From assembly GCA_025056215.1 (NCBI GenBank), contig JANWWC010000001.1, forward strand, positions 496,001 to 560,000: a DNA stretch of 64,000 bases, given 5' to 3'. The notes under the pieces are model-generated. The model did not search any database. It was given only the letters and a program-made list of their open reading frames with translations, and was not told the origin of the DNA. The number at the start of each line of letters is the position of its first letter. Position 1 is the stretch's first letter. This stretch comes from Cytophagales bacterium. GTDB lineage: Bacteria; Bacteroidota; Bacteroidia; Cytophagales; Flammeovirgaceae. Made by a program: the position numbers and the translations under genes. Shown piece by piece: positions 57,497 to 64,000 of this stretch.

Positions 57497-57988
57497 CTAT
57501 TCTATGCGAGTTTGAAACACTAACTTTATTGTATCTTGATACACAATAGGCGTATCTACCTGAATATAAAGTTGATATGTAACTTCAGGGCGCAGCGCTA
57601 CCTCTTTAAGAGATGAGCGCAACAAAAAAAGAGGAACCTTTGCATCAGAAATGGCATTAGCTCGAGCAATGAGTACAGAGTCCTGTTCGCAAAACAAAAA
57701 AAGCTGAGCACTGCGAAGAGGTAGTTTTTTTTTACTTTGTAATTCGAGAGATAGAATTCTTACATCTTTTATATCAGAAGGTGTAAAGGAATGTAAAAGA
57801 GCCTTTTCGTAATCGGCAGAAACAAAACTTCGACAAAATCTATACTCCAGCCGCGTAGAGTCTAAGCCTACATAAAAAGGATAAGTATACTGATGATGAA
57901 CTAAAAGAGTAGTATATTCTTTGCGCAAACAACCAAAGAACAATAAAAAACTTCCTATGAATCCTAAAATTTTATTTCTTGATTTCAT
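57497..57988 (-). CDS. Lipoprotein of unknown function
   Basis: A 163-residue predicted lipoprotein (KILGFIGSFLLFFGC, Cys near 20). The mature part is rich in beta-strand-like segments and has no recognised family. It is transcribed divergently from the TPR-SpoIIE phosphatase gene, with about 20 bases between, so the two must share a very compact promoter region, and it ends 1 bp from fabD. Confidence 0.7.
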   Translation of the reverse strand: MKSRNKILGFIGSFLLFFGCLRKEYTTLLVHHQYTYPFYVGLDSTRLEYRFCRSFVSADYEKALLHSFTPSDIKDVRILSLELQSKKKLPLRSAQLFLFCEQDSVLIARANAISDAKVPLFLLRSSLKEVALRPEVTYQLYIQVDTPIVYQDTIKLVFQTRIE

Positions 57989-58009
57989 TTTTCTAACTTT
58001 TGCACAAAT

Positions 58010-59815
58010 TTGAAAATAAAAGAACTTTTAGCTTTGAAAACTTTACTTTTCCATATTTTAAGTTTCACTTTTTTTCTGTTTTTGCAAGTAGAAGCGCAAA
58101 GTATTGATGCTTTGAAAAAAAAGTATCAAGATGCTCTAAAAGCTCAAAACAAATCATTAGCAGCTGAACTTTCTCAACAAATTGCAGAAACTTTTAGAAG
58201 CGAAGGCAACCTCGATGAAGCTATCGAATACTACAGGCTTCATCAACAACACATCAGTACGCGAGGTAATGACAAAAAAATAGCAGAAATTTATATTGTC
58301 TTAGGAGATATCTTTTTGGAAGATGAAGACCATTTAGGAGCACTCAAAGAGTACATGAGTGCGCTGCGTACTATGCGCGCGCTTCGTGACTTAAAGAGTG
58401 TAGCTTATTGTCAAGTACGAATTGGAAAAATTTATTTAGACCTCGGAGACGCTGAAAAAGCACTTGAAGCACTTAAAGAAGCTCATCATATTTCTTTGAA
58501 GCAAGACCTAGGCCTACATCTTCTCAGCGAATGTCATCGCAATTTGTATCTATGTTATGAAGCGCTCAACGATAAAGAGAAAGCCTTAGAATTTTACAAA
58601 TCGTTTGTCAATCTAGAAGATAAATTGCAACAACTCGAACTGGCGCAACTTTCTTCCCAGATAGAAAAAGAACTACAAGAACGCGAACAATTAGTTTCCA
58701 TGAAAGAAAAGGACTACCAAGCAAAGCTAAGTGCTACTGAAGAGGAAATTAAAAGAAGAGAACAAACCATTCAACAAATTCAAGAAGAAAAAAAAAGAAT
58801 TGAAGAGCTCAATGCCTTGCGCGCTCGCGAAATAGAATATTTGCGAAGACAAGACGAAATCGACAGACAACTTCTGAAAATCAAACAAAAACAACTCTAT
58901 TACACAATCGGGGTAGCAGTGCTACTTTCTGTCTTAGGAGTAGTTTTGTTGTGGGCTTATCGTCAGACTCAGCGCAAAAATGCGCTAATCAGCCAACAAA
59001 AAATAGAACTAGAACAAGCAAATGAAGTCATTCGTGCTAATAACAAAAGAATTGTAGATAGCATTCGGTATGCCCAAAAAATTCAAAATATTATTCTCTC
59101 TGTTGAACATATCTTGCAAAACAGGTTTAAAGAATATTTTATTTTATACCGCCCTAAAGATATTGTTTCAGGAGATTTTTATTGGTTCACTGAGCTACCA
59201 AACGGGAGTGTGATTAGTGTAGTAGCGGATTGTACAGGACATGGCGTACCAGGAGCTTTTATGTCATTGATTGGTGCTATATTTCTTCATGAAATTATTA
59301 ATGTAGAACATCTCTACGAGCCTTCTAAAATTTTAGAGGAATTGCACAAAAAAGTCCGCATCGCTCTTAAACAAGAAGACAATAATAACGACGACGGTAT
59401 GGACATGAGTTTGTGCCGCATAGATTCGAAAAACGAATTTGGTATCCGTAGAATTGTTTTTGCAGGTGCTAAACGTTCGCTCTGCATCTGGCAAGAAAAT
59501 ACTTTTATCGAACTACCAGCTGCGCGAAAAACCATCGGAGGGCGACAAAGAACCAATGAAAATCGAACATTTGAGCAAACCGAAATGATTCTTGTAGAAG
59601 GAAGTATTATTTATCAATTTACTGATGGATATTACGACCAAAACAATGAAAATGACGAGAAAATTGGAAGCATCACACTAAAAAAATGGCTTCGAGAATT
59701 GGCTCACCTGCCTATGCAAGAGCAAAGAGAAATTTTAGAAAAAAGATTTTTAGACTTTAAACAAAACCAGTCTCAGCGCGACGATGTAACGCTCGTAGGT
59801 ATTAAAATCATTTAA
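58010..59815 (+). CDS. TPR-containing sensor with SpoIIE-type PP2C phosphatase domain
   Basis: A 601-residue signalling protein. A signal peptide (ends QVEAQ, near residue 30) is followed by TPR repeats (about 45-215), a coiled coil (about 215-295), one membrane span (about 298-318), a linker helix with RIVDSIRYAQKIQ near 350, and a SpoIIE phosphatase domain (about 375-601) with RPKDIVSGDFYW, ADCTGHGVPGAFMSLIG and DDVTLVG. It shares layout and phosphatase motifs with the protein at 23154-25358. No ATG is in a suitable place: translation must begin at TTG, either 58010 or 58034 (the latter gives MKTLLFHILSF, a cleaner signal peptide). TAACTTTT at about 57994-58001 is a near -7 box. Confidence 0.88.
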   Translation: MKIKELLALKTLLFHILSFTFFLFLQVEAQSIDALKKKYQDALKAQNKSLAAELSQQIAETFRSEGNLDEAIEYYRLHQQHISTRGNDKKIAEIYIVLGDIFLEDEDHLGALKEYMSALRTMRALRDLKSVAYCQVRIGKIYLDLGDAEKALEALKEAHHISLKQDLGLHLLSECHRNLYLCYEALNDKEKALEFYKSFVNLEDKLQQLELAQLSSQIEKELQEREQLVSMKEKDYQAKLSATEEEIKRREQTIQQIQEEKKRIEELNALRAREIEYLRRQDEIDRQLLKIKQKQLYYTIGVAVLLSVLGVVLLWAYRQTQRKNALISQQKIELEQANEVIRANNKRIVDSIRYAQKIQNIILSVEHILQNRFKEYFILYRPKDIVSGDFYWFTELPNGSVISVVADCTGHGVPGAFMSLIGAIFLHEIINVEHLYEPSKILEELHKKVRIALKQEDNNNDDGMDMSLCRIDSKNEFGIRRIVFAGAKRSLCIWQENTFIELPAARKTIGGRQRTNENRTFEQTEMILVEGSIIYQFTDGYYDQNNENDEKIGSITLKKWLRELAHLPMQEQREILEKRFLDFKQNQSQRDDVTLVGIKII

Positions 59816-59830
59816 AATCTTCAAAAGAAA

Positions 59831-59864
59831 TTGTTTAAATTCTTATGGTCTCCCAGTAACTTTG
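59831..59864 (+). promoter_or_regulatory. Promoter of the FKBP lipoprotein gene
   Basis: TTG (59831-59833), a 23-base spacer and an exact TAACTTTG (59857-59864). The ATG at 59892 is 27 bases further on. It excludes a TTG start at 59862, which would fall inside the -7 box. Confidence 0.55.
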
Positions 59865-59891
59865 GCGAAGTTTCTAATCAATTGCATAGCG

Positions 59892-60749
59892 ATGTATCTT
59901 AAAGTTTCTTCGATTTGTTGTATAGCTGTTTTTTTAGCGTTTTGTCAAAAAAAGTCAGAAACTTCTAAAGGAGTAAAGTATTCTTTTCACATCGATACAA
60001 GTTCAGTTCAAGCCCAACCTTATGATTTTATCACTTTCCATTTAAATGTTTTTAATCATCAAGATTCTTTATTAGTAAGCTCCTATCAATTAGGAAAGCC
60101 CTTTACTTATCAAGTTAGCTCAGATCCTACTATCAAAATTATCGATGAAGTACTGCTCTTGTGCAGTGAAGGAGATAGCGTTAGTTTCGAAGTGCCTGTC
60201 GATTCTCTCCCCAAAGGCTTCTTTCATCCTGCCGCTTCAGGTTCTTTTGTAAGATGGGAACTAAAAGTGTTAAAAGTACAATCTGAAGAAGAATTTTTTA
60301 AAGAAGTGCAAGAAAGAGAATCGAAAAAAAGGGAGGAAATGATAGCAAAAATGAAAGAACACAAAAAAATTGATGATAATCTTATCCAGGAATATTTAAA
60401 GAAACATCGACTTAAAGCCCAAAAAACAGAATCAGGATTGTACTATGTTATCATTAAACCCGGACAAGGTAAAAGTCCTTCAGCAGGTCAAAAAGTAAAA
60501 GTCCACTACACAGGAACTCTTCTTAATGGCGAAAAATTTGATAGCTCTCTCGATAGAGAAACTCCCTTTGAATTTGTATTAGGGGAAGGAGCTGTTATCA
60601 AAGGATGGAACGAAGGCATCGCGTTGCTCAACAAAGGAGCTAAGGCTACTTTATTGATTCCTTCTGCTTTAGCTTATGGCCCTAATGAAGTAGGTATTAT
60701 TCCTGCGTACTCTGTTCTTAAATTTGACGTAGAACTCATTGATTTTTAA
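59892..60749 (+). CDS. FKBP-type peptidyl-prolyl isomerase lipoprotein
   Basis: A 285-residue exported folding helper. The lipoprotein-type signal (ICCIAVFLAFC, Cys near 18) has Phe at -1, which is unusual. Residues about 20-130 form an uncharacterised beta-rich domain that itself resembles a degenerate FKBP (FHLNVFNHQDSLLVSSYQLGKPFTYQV), followed by a charged helical linker (about 135-185) and a C-terminal FKBP domain (about 200-285) with VKVHYTGTLLNGEKFDSS, VIKGWNEGIALL and IPSALAYG, the complete active-site set. It would catalyse proline isomerisation in the periplasm. Confidence 0.92.
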   Translation: MYLKVSSICCIAVFLAFCQKKSETSKGVKYSFHIDTSSVQAQPYDFITFHLNVFNHQDSLLVSSYQLGKPFTYQVSSDPTIKIIDEVLLLCSEGDSVSFEVPVDSLPKGFFHPAASGSFVRWELKVLKVQSEEEFFKEVQERESKKREEMIAKMKEHKKIDDNLIQEYLKKHRLKAQKTESGLYYVIIKPGQGKSPSAGQKVKVHYTGTLLNGEKFDSSLDRETPFEFVLGEGAVIKGWNEGIALLNKGAKATLLIPSALAYGPNEVGIIPAYSVLKFDVELIDF

Positions 60750-60754
60750 ATGTT

Positions 60755-60788
60755 GAAAAGCCTATGATATTAAGTTATAGGCTCTTTT
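60755..60788. terminator. Bidirectional terminator between the FKBP and oxygenase genes
   Basis: AGCCTAT (60759-60765) pairs with ATAGGCT (60777-60783) across an 11-base loop. It is flanked by AAAA on the left and a CTTTTC run on the right, so it can serve both convergent genes. Confidence 0.7.
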
Positions 60789-60795
60789 CTTCGAT

Positions 60796-61761
60796 TTATT
60801 TTTTTAATCCGATTTCTAGTAATCGCTGTTCGAGAAATTCTCCCGCTGTAATATCTTCGTAGCGCTTCGGATTTTGCTCATCTATACAATTAGACAAACA
60901 AGCTAAACTCATCGAGGAGCGCGGATGCATAAAAAATGGAATAGAATAGCGAGGAGTATTCATAAGTTCACGCGGTGGATTAACTACGCGGTGAATAGTG
61001 GATTTTAGTTTATGATTGGTCAGACGGTCGAGCATGTCGCCTACATTTACTACAATTTGCTCTGGTAATGCTGTAATCGGAATCCATTTTCCATCGCGCC
61101 GCAACACTTGAAGTCCGTCGGCGCTTGCTCCCATTAAAAGCGTAATGAGGTTAATATCGCCGTGCTCGCCAGCCCGCACCGCATCGGGTGGCACGCTATC
61201 AGGATCTTCAATAGGATAGTAATGAATAGCTCTTAAAATGCTATTGCCTTTGCTTGCCTTGTCATCAAAATAATTTTCAGGAAGCTGTAAATATAATGCA
61301 ATTGCTCTTAACAAAGTAAGACCTGTATTTTCTAAAATTCGAAAGGTCTGTACAGTAAGTTCTTTAAATTCTGGCACTTCTTCAGGAAATACATTAGCAG
61401 GATATTCTTCAGGGTATTCTTCTCCAGGAATAATTTCTTGCCCGATATGATAAAACTCTTTTAAATCAGCAGTATTCCGCCCTTTGGCATGCTCTTTCCC
61501 TTTGCTGACATAACCTCTTTGTCCATGCAAATCTTCTCGTTCATATTTTTTTTTGATTTCATCAGGAAGCGCAAAAAATTTTTTTACTGCTTCATACAAT
61601 CGATTTTGAAGTTCGTCCGAAAGACCATGATTTTTAATAGCTACAAAACCAATGTTGTTGAAAGCATTTCCCAAATCTTCTACAAATTTGGATTTTTTAG
61701 CTGAATCTCCTAATTTAAAATCGTTCAAGTCCAAAGAGGGAATTTCGTCGTATAATTTCAT
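60796..61761 (-). CDS. 2-Oxoglutarate/Fe(II)-dependent oxygenase of the isopenicillin N synthase type
   Basis: A 321-residue non-haem iron oxygenase. The N-terminal DIOX_N part (IPSLDLNDF, GFVAIKNHGLS) is followed by a double-stranded beta-helix with iron ligands His and Asp in GEHGDINLI (about 200), the distal His in KSTIHRVVNP (about 254), and the 2-oxoglutarate-binding Arg-x-Ser in PRYSIPFF. All key residues are present. The substrate is unknown; bacterial relatives hydroxylate small metabolites. I chose the ATG at 61761, since the upstream extension to 61830 does not match the family. Confidence 0.92.
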   Translation of the reverse strand: MKLYDEIPSLDLNDFKLGDSAKKSKFVEDLGNAFNNIGFVAIKNHGLSDELQNRLYEAVKKFFALPDEIKKKYEREDLHGQRGYVSKGKEHAKGRNTADLKEFYHIGQEIIPGEEYPEEYPANVFPEEVPEFKELTVQTFRILENTGLTLLRAIALYLQLPENYFDDKASKGNSILRAIHYYPIEDPDSVPPDAVRAGEHGDINLITLLMGASADGLQVLRRDGKWIPITALPEQIVVNVGDMLDRLTNHKLKSTIHRVVNPPRELMNTPRYSIPFFMHPRSSMSLACLSNCIDEQNPKRYEDITAGEFLEQRLLEIGLKK

Positions 61762-61838
61762 AGTAGCTTTAAATTTTAAGAAGTGCTTCCAAATATTGTA
61801 AAAGCGAACAAAAATCATAAACAAATTCAAAAAAGTTT

Positions 61839-62447
61839 TTATCGATTACAAGGAGGAGGAGGTCCATTTTTATCTTTTTCGATTCCAAACCACACTGTTG
61901 CATAATTGCCGTAAATACCTACCCCCATGGCGCGCCATTCTACATTTTGCCAAACATCGTTATTAATAAGTAAACTATTGTGCCTAGGACTATTTTTCCA
62001 GCCTTGGAGTGCCTTTTCAGGAGTAGCTCCTAAAGAATAATAATAAGCTATCTCATATCCTTTTCCGGAGTAAGAAGTAAGCTCGCTAGGTTTTTTCCAC
62101 ATACAAGAAGCTCTTGCGTGGTCGGCAGTATAACAGCAAGCACTCCACTTTCCATTTGCTGACCAACTATGCGTATTGCAATTTCCTTGATCTGGCTTGT
62201 GTTGTTGTAAATCACGCGCGTGTTGCTGAGCTACAACAGTTAAAGAAGCAGATAAAGGAATAGGTTTGAGTCCTTTCGAAATTCGGTAAGTTTGAATTTT
62301 TTCTACTAATTCTAATTCTGCTACTGAAAGCCCTCCATTAGTACAATATTGACTGATTCGAGTTTTAGAGGAAACAAGTGGCTTGACGCGAAAAACATCA
62401 CAACCACATAACATCAAAATCCATAAAAAAACTCTCCAAGATTTCAT
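61839..62447 (-). CDS. CAP/SCP-domain lipoprotein
   Basis: A 202-residue lipoprotein (WILMLCGC, Cys near 16) with a CAP (SCP/PR1-like) domain over about 40-195. Landmarks are the His in QQHARDLQQH, the NTHSWS segment, GYEIAYYYSLG and ALQGWKNSPRHNSLLIN with its second His, and the closing AMGVGIYGNYATVWFG. It has extra Cys residues that may form disulfides. CAP domains occur in secreted proteins of varied function, and none can be assigned here. An inverted repeat lies just upstream. Confidence 0.88.
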   Translation of the reverse strand: MKSWRVFLWILMLCGCDVFRVKPLVSSKTRISQYCTNGGLSVAELELVEKIQTYRISKGLKPIPLSASLTVVAQQHARDLQQHKPDQGNCNTHSWSANGKWSACCYTADHARASCMWKKPSELTSYSGKGYEIAYYYSLGATPEKALQGWKNSPRHNSLLINNDVWQNVEWRAMGVGIYGNYATVWFGIEKDKNGPPPPCNR

Positions 62448-62461
62448 AGTTTAGTCTAGCT

Positions 62462-62482
62462 TTTACGTAACATGTACGTAAA
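62462..62482. repeat. Inverted repeat upstream of the CAP lipoprotein gene
   Basis: TTTACGT-N7-ACGTAAA, a perfect 7-bp inverted repeat, lies 15-35 bases before the ATG at 62447. The position suits an operator or a leader hairpin; no regulator is identified. Confidence 0.5.
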
Positions 62483-62567
62483 GAAGACATATAACGAATA
62501 TTTCGAAGAGATGTTAATACCTCTAAATTTGCGATATTTAACAAAAGCGGGTTTGATTTTACTTTTT

Positions 62568-63371
62568 TTAGAATTCTTCTTTTCGAATGGTATAAATGCC
62601 AATGCGCGTTAGATAAAGTTTGTTGTTCACTTCAGTAAAATACAAATCAGTAATAAAAAAGCAAGGAGGTAAAAATTCAATTCCTTCTAAATTAAAATGA
62701 GCTGACTCCCTAGTAGTAGTAACCATAAATGCAGGGGTGCGACTAAATTTTGTATCAATCAAGCGCTTCCCCTCAAACCACATTTTAATATCTTTTTCAT
62801 TGAGAACTTCTGTTCTATCTTGTTCTTCATCAGAATGCTTATGTTCTAAAAGAACCACATATTTCTTTTGGGGATTAATGTATTTGGCAAGAACGCTATC
62901 GCTCTTTTTTTGCAAAAAGTATCGATAAATTTCACGAGCAGCTTCTTCCACAAGGCGCGCTTTCTTCATGTGTTCTTTTGTAATAAAACTATAATCTGCA
63001 ACTTGTTCGTCAAGGTGAACTAAGCGATGAATTTCGATAGGATTTTTTTCCAACTCAAAATAATCATAAGGCTTAGTTCCACTGTTCATTAAGATAAGGT
63101 CTTCAGAGCGATCTATCGCCCAAGTAGCGTCAGTCTTCAACAAAGATATGTACATACTCGGCACCCATACTTGCATTACTTTTCTTTCTGGTTCAAAATT
63201 CTGAACACCAATCAGAACTCCATTATAGCGAACATGGCGTGGTCTTTCAGCAATAAGGCTCAAGAAATTTTCTCGAACGGGATAGTATCTTTTTTGTAAA
63301 TCAAGTTGGGCAAACAAAGGAAGACTACATCCTAAAAAGCAAATAAGAAGTTTTTCTTTTATTTTCGTCAT
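62568..63371 (-). CDS. Exported protein of unknown function beside gldF
   Basis: A 267-residue protein with a signal peptide (LPLFAQ, end near residue 22). The middle is rich in charged helix (about 130-200) and the C-terminal third in strands. No domain was recognised and there is no lipobox (the Cys residues lie earlier in the signal). It is transcribed divergently from gldF with only 51 bases between, and has an exact -7 box. Such a position suggests, but does not show, a link to gliding. Confidence 0.7.
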   Translation of the reverse strand: MTKIKEKLLICFLGCSLPLFAQLDLQKRYYPVRENFLSLIAERPRHVRYNGVLIGVQNFEPERKVMQVWVPSMYISLLKTDATWAIDRSEDLILMNSGTKPYDYFELEKNPIEIHRLVHLDEQVADYSFITKEHMKKARLVEEAAREIYRYFLQKKSDSVLAKYINPQKKYVVLLEHKHSDEEQDRTEVLNEKDIKMWFEGKRLIDTKFSRTPAFMVTTTRESAHFNLEGIEFLPPCFFITDLYFTEVNNKLYLTRIGIYTIRKEEF

Positions 63372-63401
63372 TGTTTATTTTTATTTACAAATCTTTGTTT
63401 T

Positions 63402-63409
63402 CAAAGGTA
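63402..63409 (-). promoter_or_regulatory. -7 box (TACCTTTG) of the unknown exported protein gene
   Basis: An exact TAnnTTTG on the minus strand, 30 bases before the ATG at 63371. Its upstream part would reach into the first codons of gldF. Confidence 0.4.
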
Positions 63410-63422
63410 CGAAAAATATTTT

Positions 63423-64000
63423 ATGCTAGCGATACTTCAAAAAGAATTTGTGTCCTTCTTTTATTCTGCAGCCGCCTACGTAATATGGAGCGTTTTTTTA
63501 GTAGCTGCAGGCTTGTTTATTTGGATACTTCCTGATACAAGCGTATTAGAATCTGGATACGCTTCTTTAGAAATATTTTTTGAAATCAGCCCCTATTTAT
63601 TTTTATTTCTTATTCCTGCTATTACGATGAATACTTTTTCAGAAGAATATAAAAGCGGTACTATCGAGCTCCTTTATACGCGTCCTCTCACCGATTGGCA
63701 AATTATTGTAGGTAAATTTTTAGGATGTTGGTTGGTTTCTTGCATCGCAATTTTACCCACGTTCATTTATTATTCAATAGTATGGAAATTAGGACTTCCG
63801 CCTGGTAATATCGATACTGCAAGTACAATTGGTTCTTATATAGGATTATTCTTATTAAGTGCTGCTTTTACATCAACAGGTGTTTTTGCTTCTTCAATAA
63901 CACATAACCAAATTGTTGCTTTTATTTTATCATTTTCACTTTGTTATACGTTATACGATGGATTTTCAGCTCTTGCTTCTCTTGATAAATGGTCGAACTA
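63423..64000 (+). CDS. gldF: Gliding-motility ABC transporter permease GldF (5' part)
   Basis: The first 192 residues of an ABC-2-type permease; the frame is open to the window edge. Landmarks match GldF: the start MLAILQKEFVSFFYSAAAY, YASLEIFFEISPYLFLFLIPAI, the EEYKSGTIELLYTRPLTDWQI loop, GSYIGLFLL and FASSITHNQIVAFIL. At least five hydrophobic spans are visible. GldF works with GldG and the ATPase GldA, which are needed for gliding in Flavobacterium johnsoniae. gldG would be expected just beyond the window. Confidence 0.92.
   Translation, partial: MLAILQKEFVSFFYSAAAYVIWSVFLVAAGLFIWILPDTSVLESGYASLEIFFEISPYLFLFLIPAITMNTFSEEYKSGTIELLYTRPLTDWQIIVGKFLGCWLVSCIAILPTFIYYSIVWKLGLPPGNIDTASTIGSYIGLFLLSAAFTSTGVFASSITHNQIVAFILSFSLCYTLYDGFSALASLDKWSN

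Overview
The window is a 64 kb stretch of an AT-rich chromosome from a member of the Bacteroidota, most likely a gliding Cytophagales-type bacterium. The evidence is several independent lineage markers: two SusC/RagA-type TonB-linked receptors, three large surface proteins (two ending in clear type IX secretion (T9SS) sorting domains, the third in a weaker version), the 5' end of gldF, a DUF4293 membrane protein, the bacillithiol gene bshB1, SpoIIE-type phosphatases joined to TPR or carboxypeptidase-regulatory-like sensor parts, and promoters of the Bacteroidota type (-33 TTG/TTTG, -7 TAnnTTTG) with short A-rich leaders and no Shine-Dalgarno sequences. There are no rRNA genes, insertion sequences, phage genes or CRISPR arrays; this looks like core chromosome. 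The genus cannot be fixed from the sequence alone.

Layout. 1-7.2 kb: a 2352-residue secreted multidomain protein. 7.2-12 kb: uppP and priA (2 bp apart), then an AarF/UbiB-type kinase. 12-14.3 kb: an orphan multi-PAS histidine kinase, convergent. 14.5-21.2 kb: two tandem SusC-like receptors without a SusD. 21.3-26.3 kb: cysN without cysD, a DUF4293 protein, a trans-envelope SpoIIE phosphatase and a glycosyltransferase. 26.3-32.4 kb (minus strand): glutathione peroxidase, M42 peptidase, dnaK, a LysM lytic transglycosylase and riboflavin synthase. 32.6 kb: tRNA-Pro(CGG). 32.7-36.2 kb: a TonB receptor in an operon with a PstS-like binding protein. 36.3-37.4 kb: leuB. 37.5-46.8 kb: a 9.3 kb gene for a 3099-residue T9SS surface protein. 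47-50.8 kb: an RNA methyltransferase, tRNA-Val(GAC), mtaB, bshB1 and a small lipoprotein. 50.8-57.5 kb: a zinc-ribbon/TPR protein with a small membrane partner, a Wzi-like outer membrane barrel, a frameshifted surface protein gene, a GT2 glycosyltransferase and fabD. 57.5-64 kb: two lipoproteins of unknown or peptidase-like fold, a TPR-SpoIIE phosphatase, an FKBP lipoprotein, a 2OG-Fe(II) oxygenase, a CAP-domain lipoprotein, an unknown exported protein, and gldF running off the end.

How the genes work together. Much of the window serves the cell envelope: lipid-carrier recycling (uppP), murein remodelling, surface display through T9SS, TonB-dependent uptake, glycosyl transfer and gliding. The rest is scattered housekeeping: replication restart, tRNA modification, fatty acid, riboflavin, leucine and sulfate pathways, low-molecular-weight thiols, protein folding. 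Most pathway genes stand alone rather than in complete operons. The most notable points are a clean single-base frameshift in a surface-protein gene, a dnaK upstream region with a sigma-54-like element and a TGTCA repeat instead of the usual -7 box, the TonB receptor/PstS-like pair with an EF-hand-like loop, the SusC pair without SusD, and five of seven convergent gene junctions that abut or overlap. No clearly undescribed multi-gene defence or metabolic system is visible.
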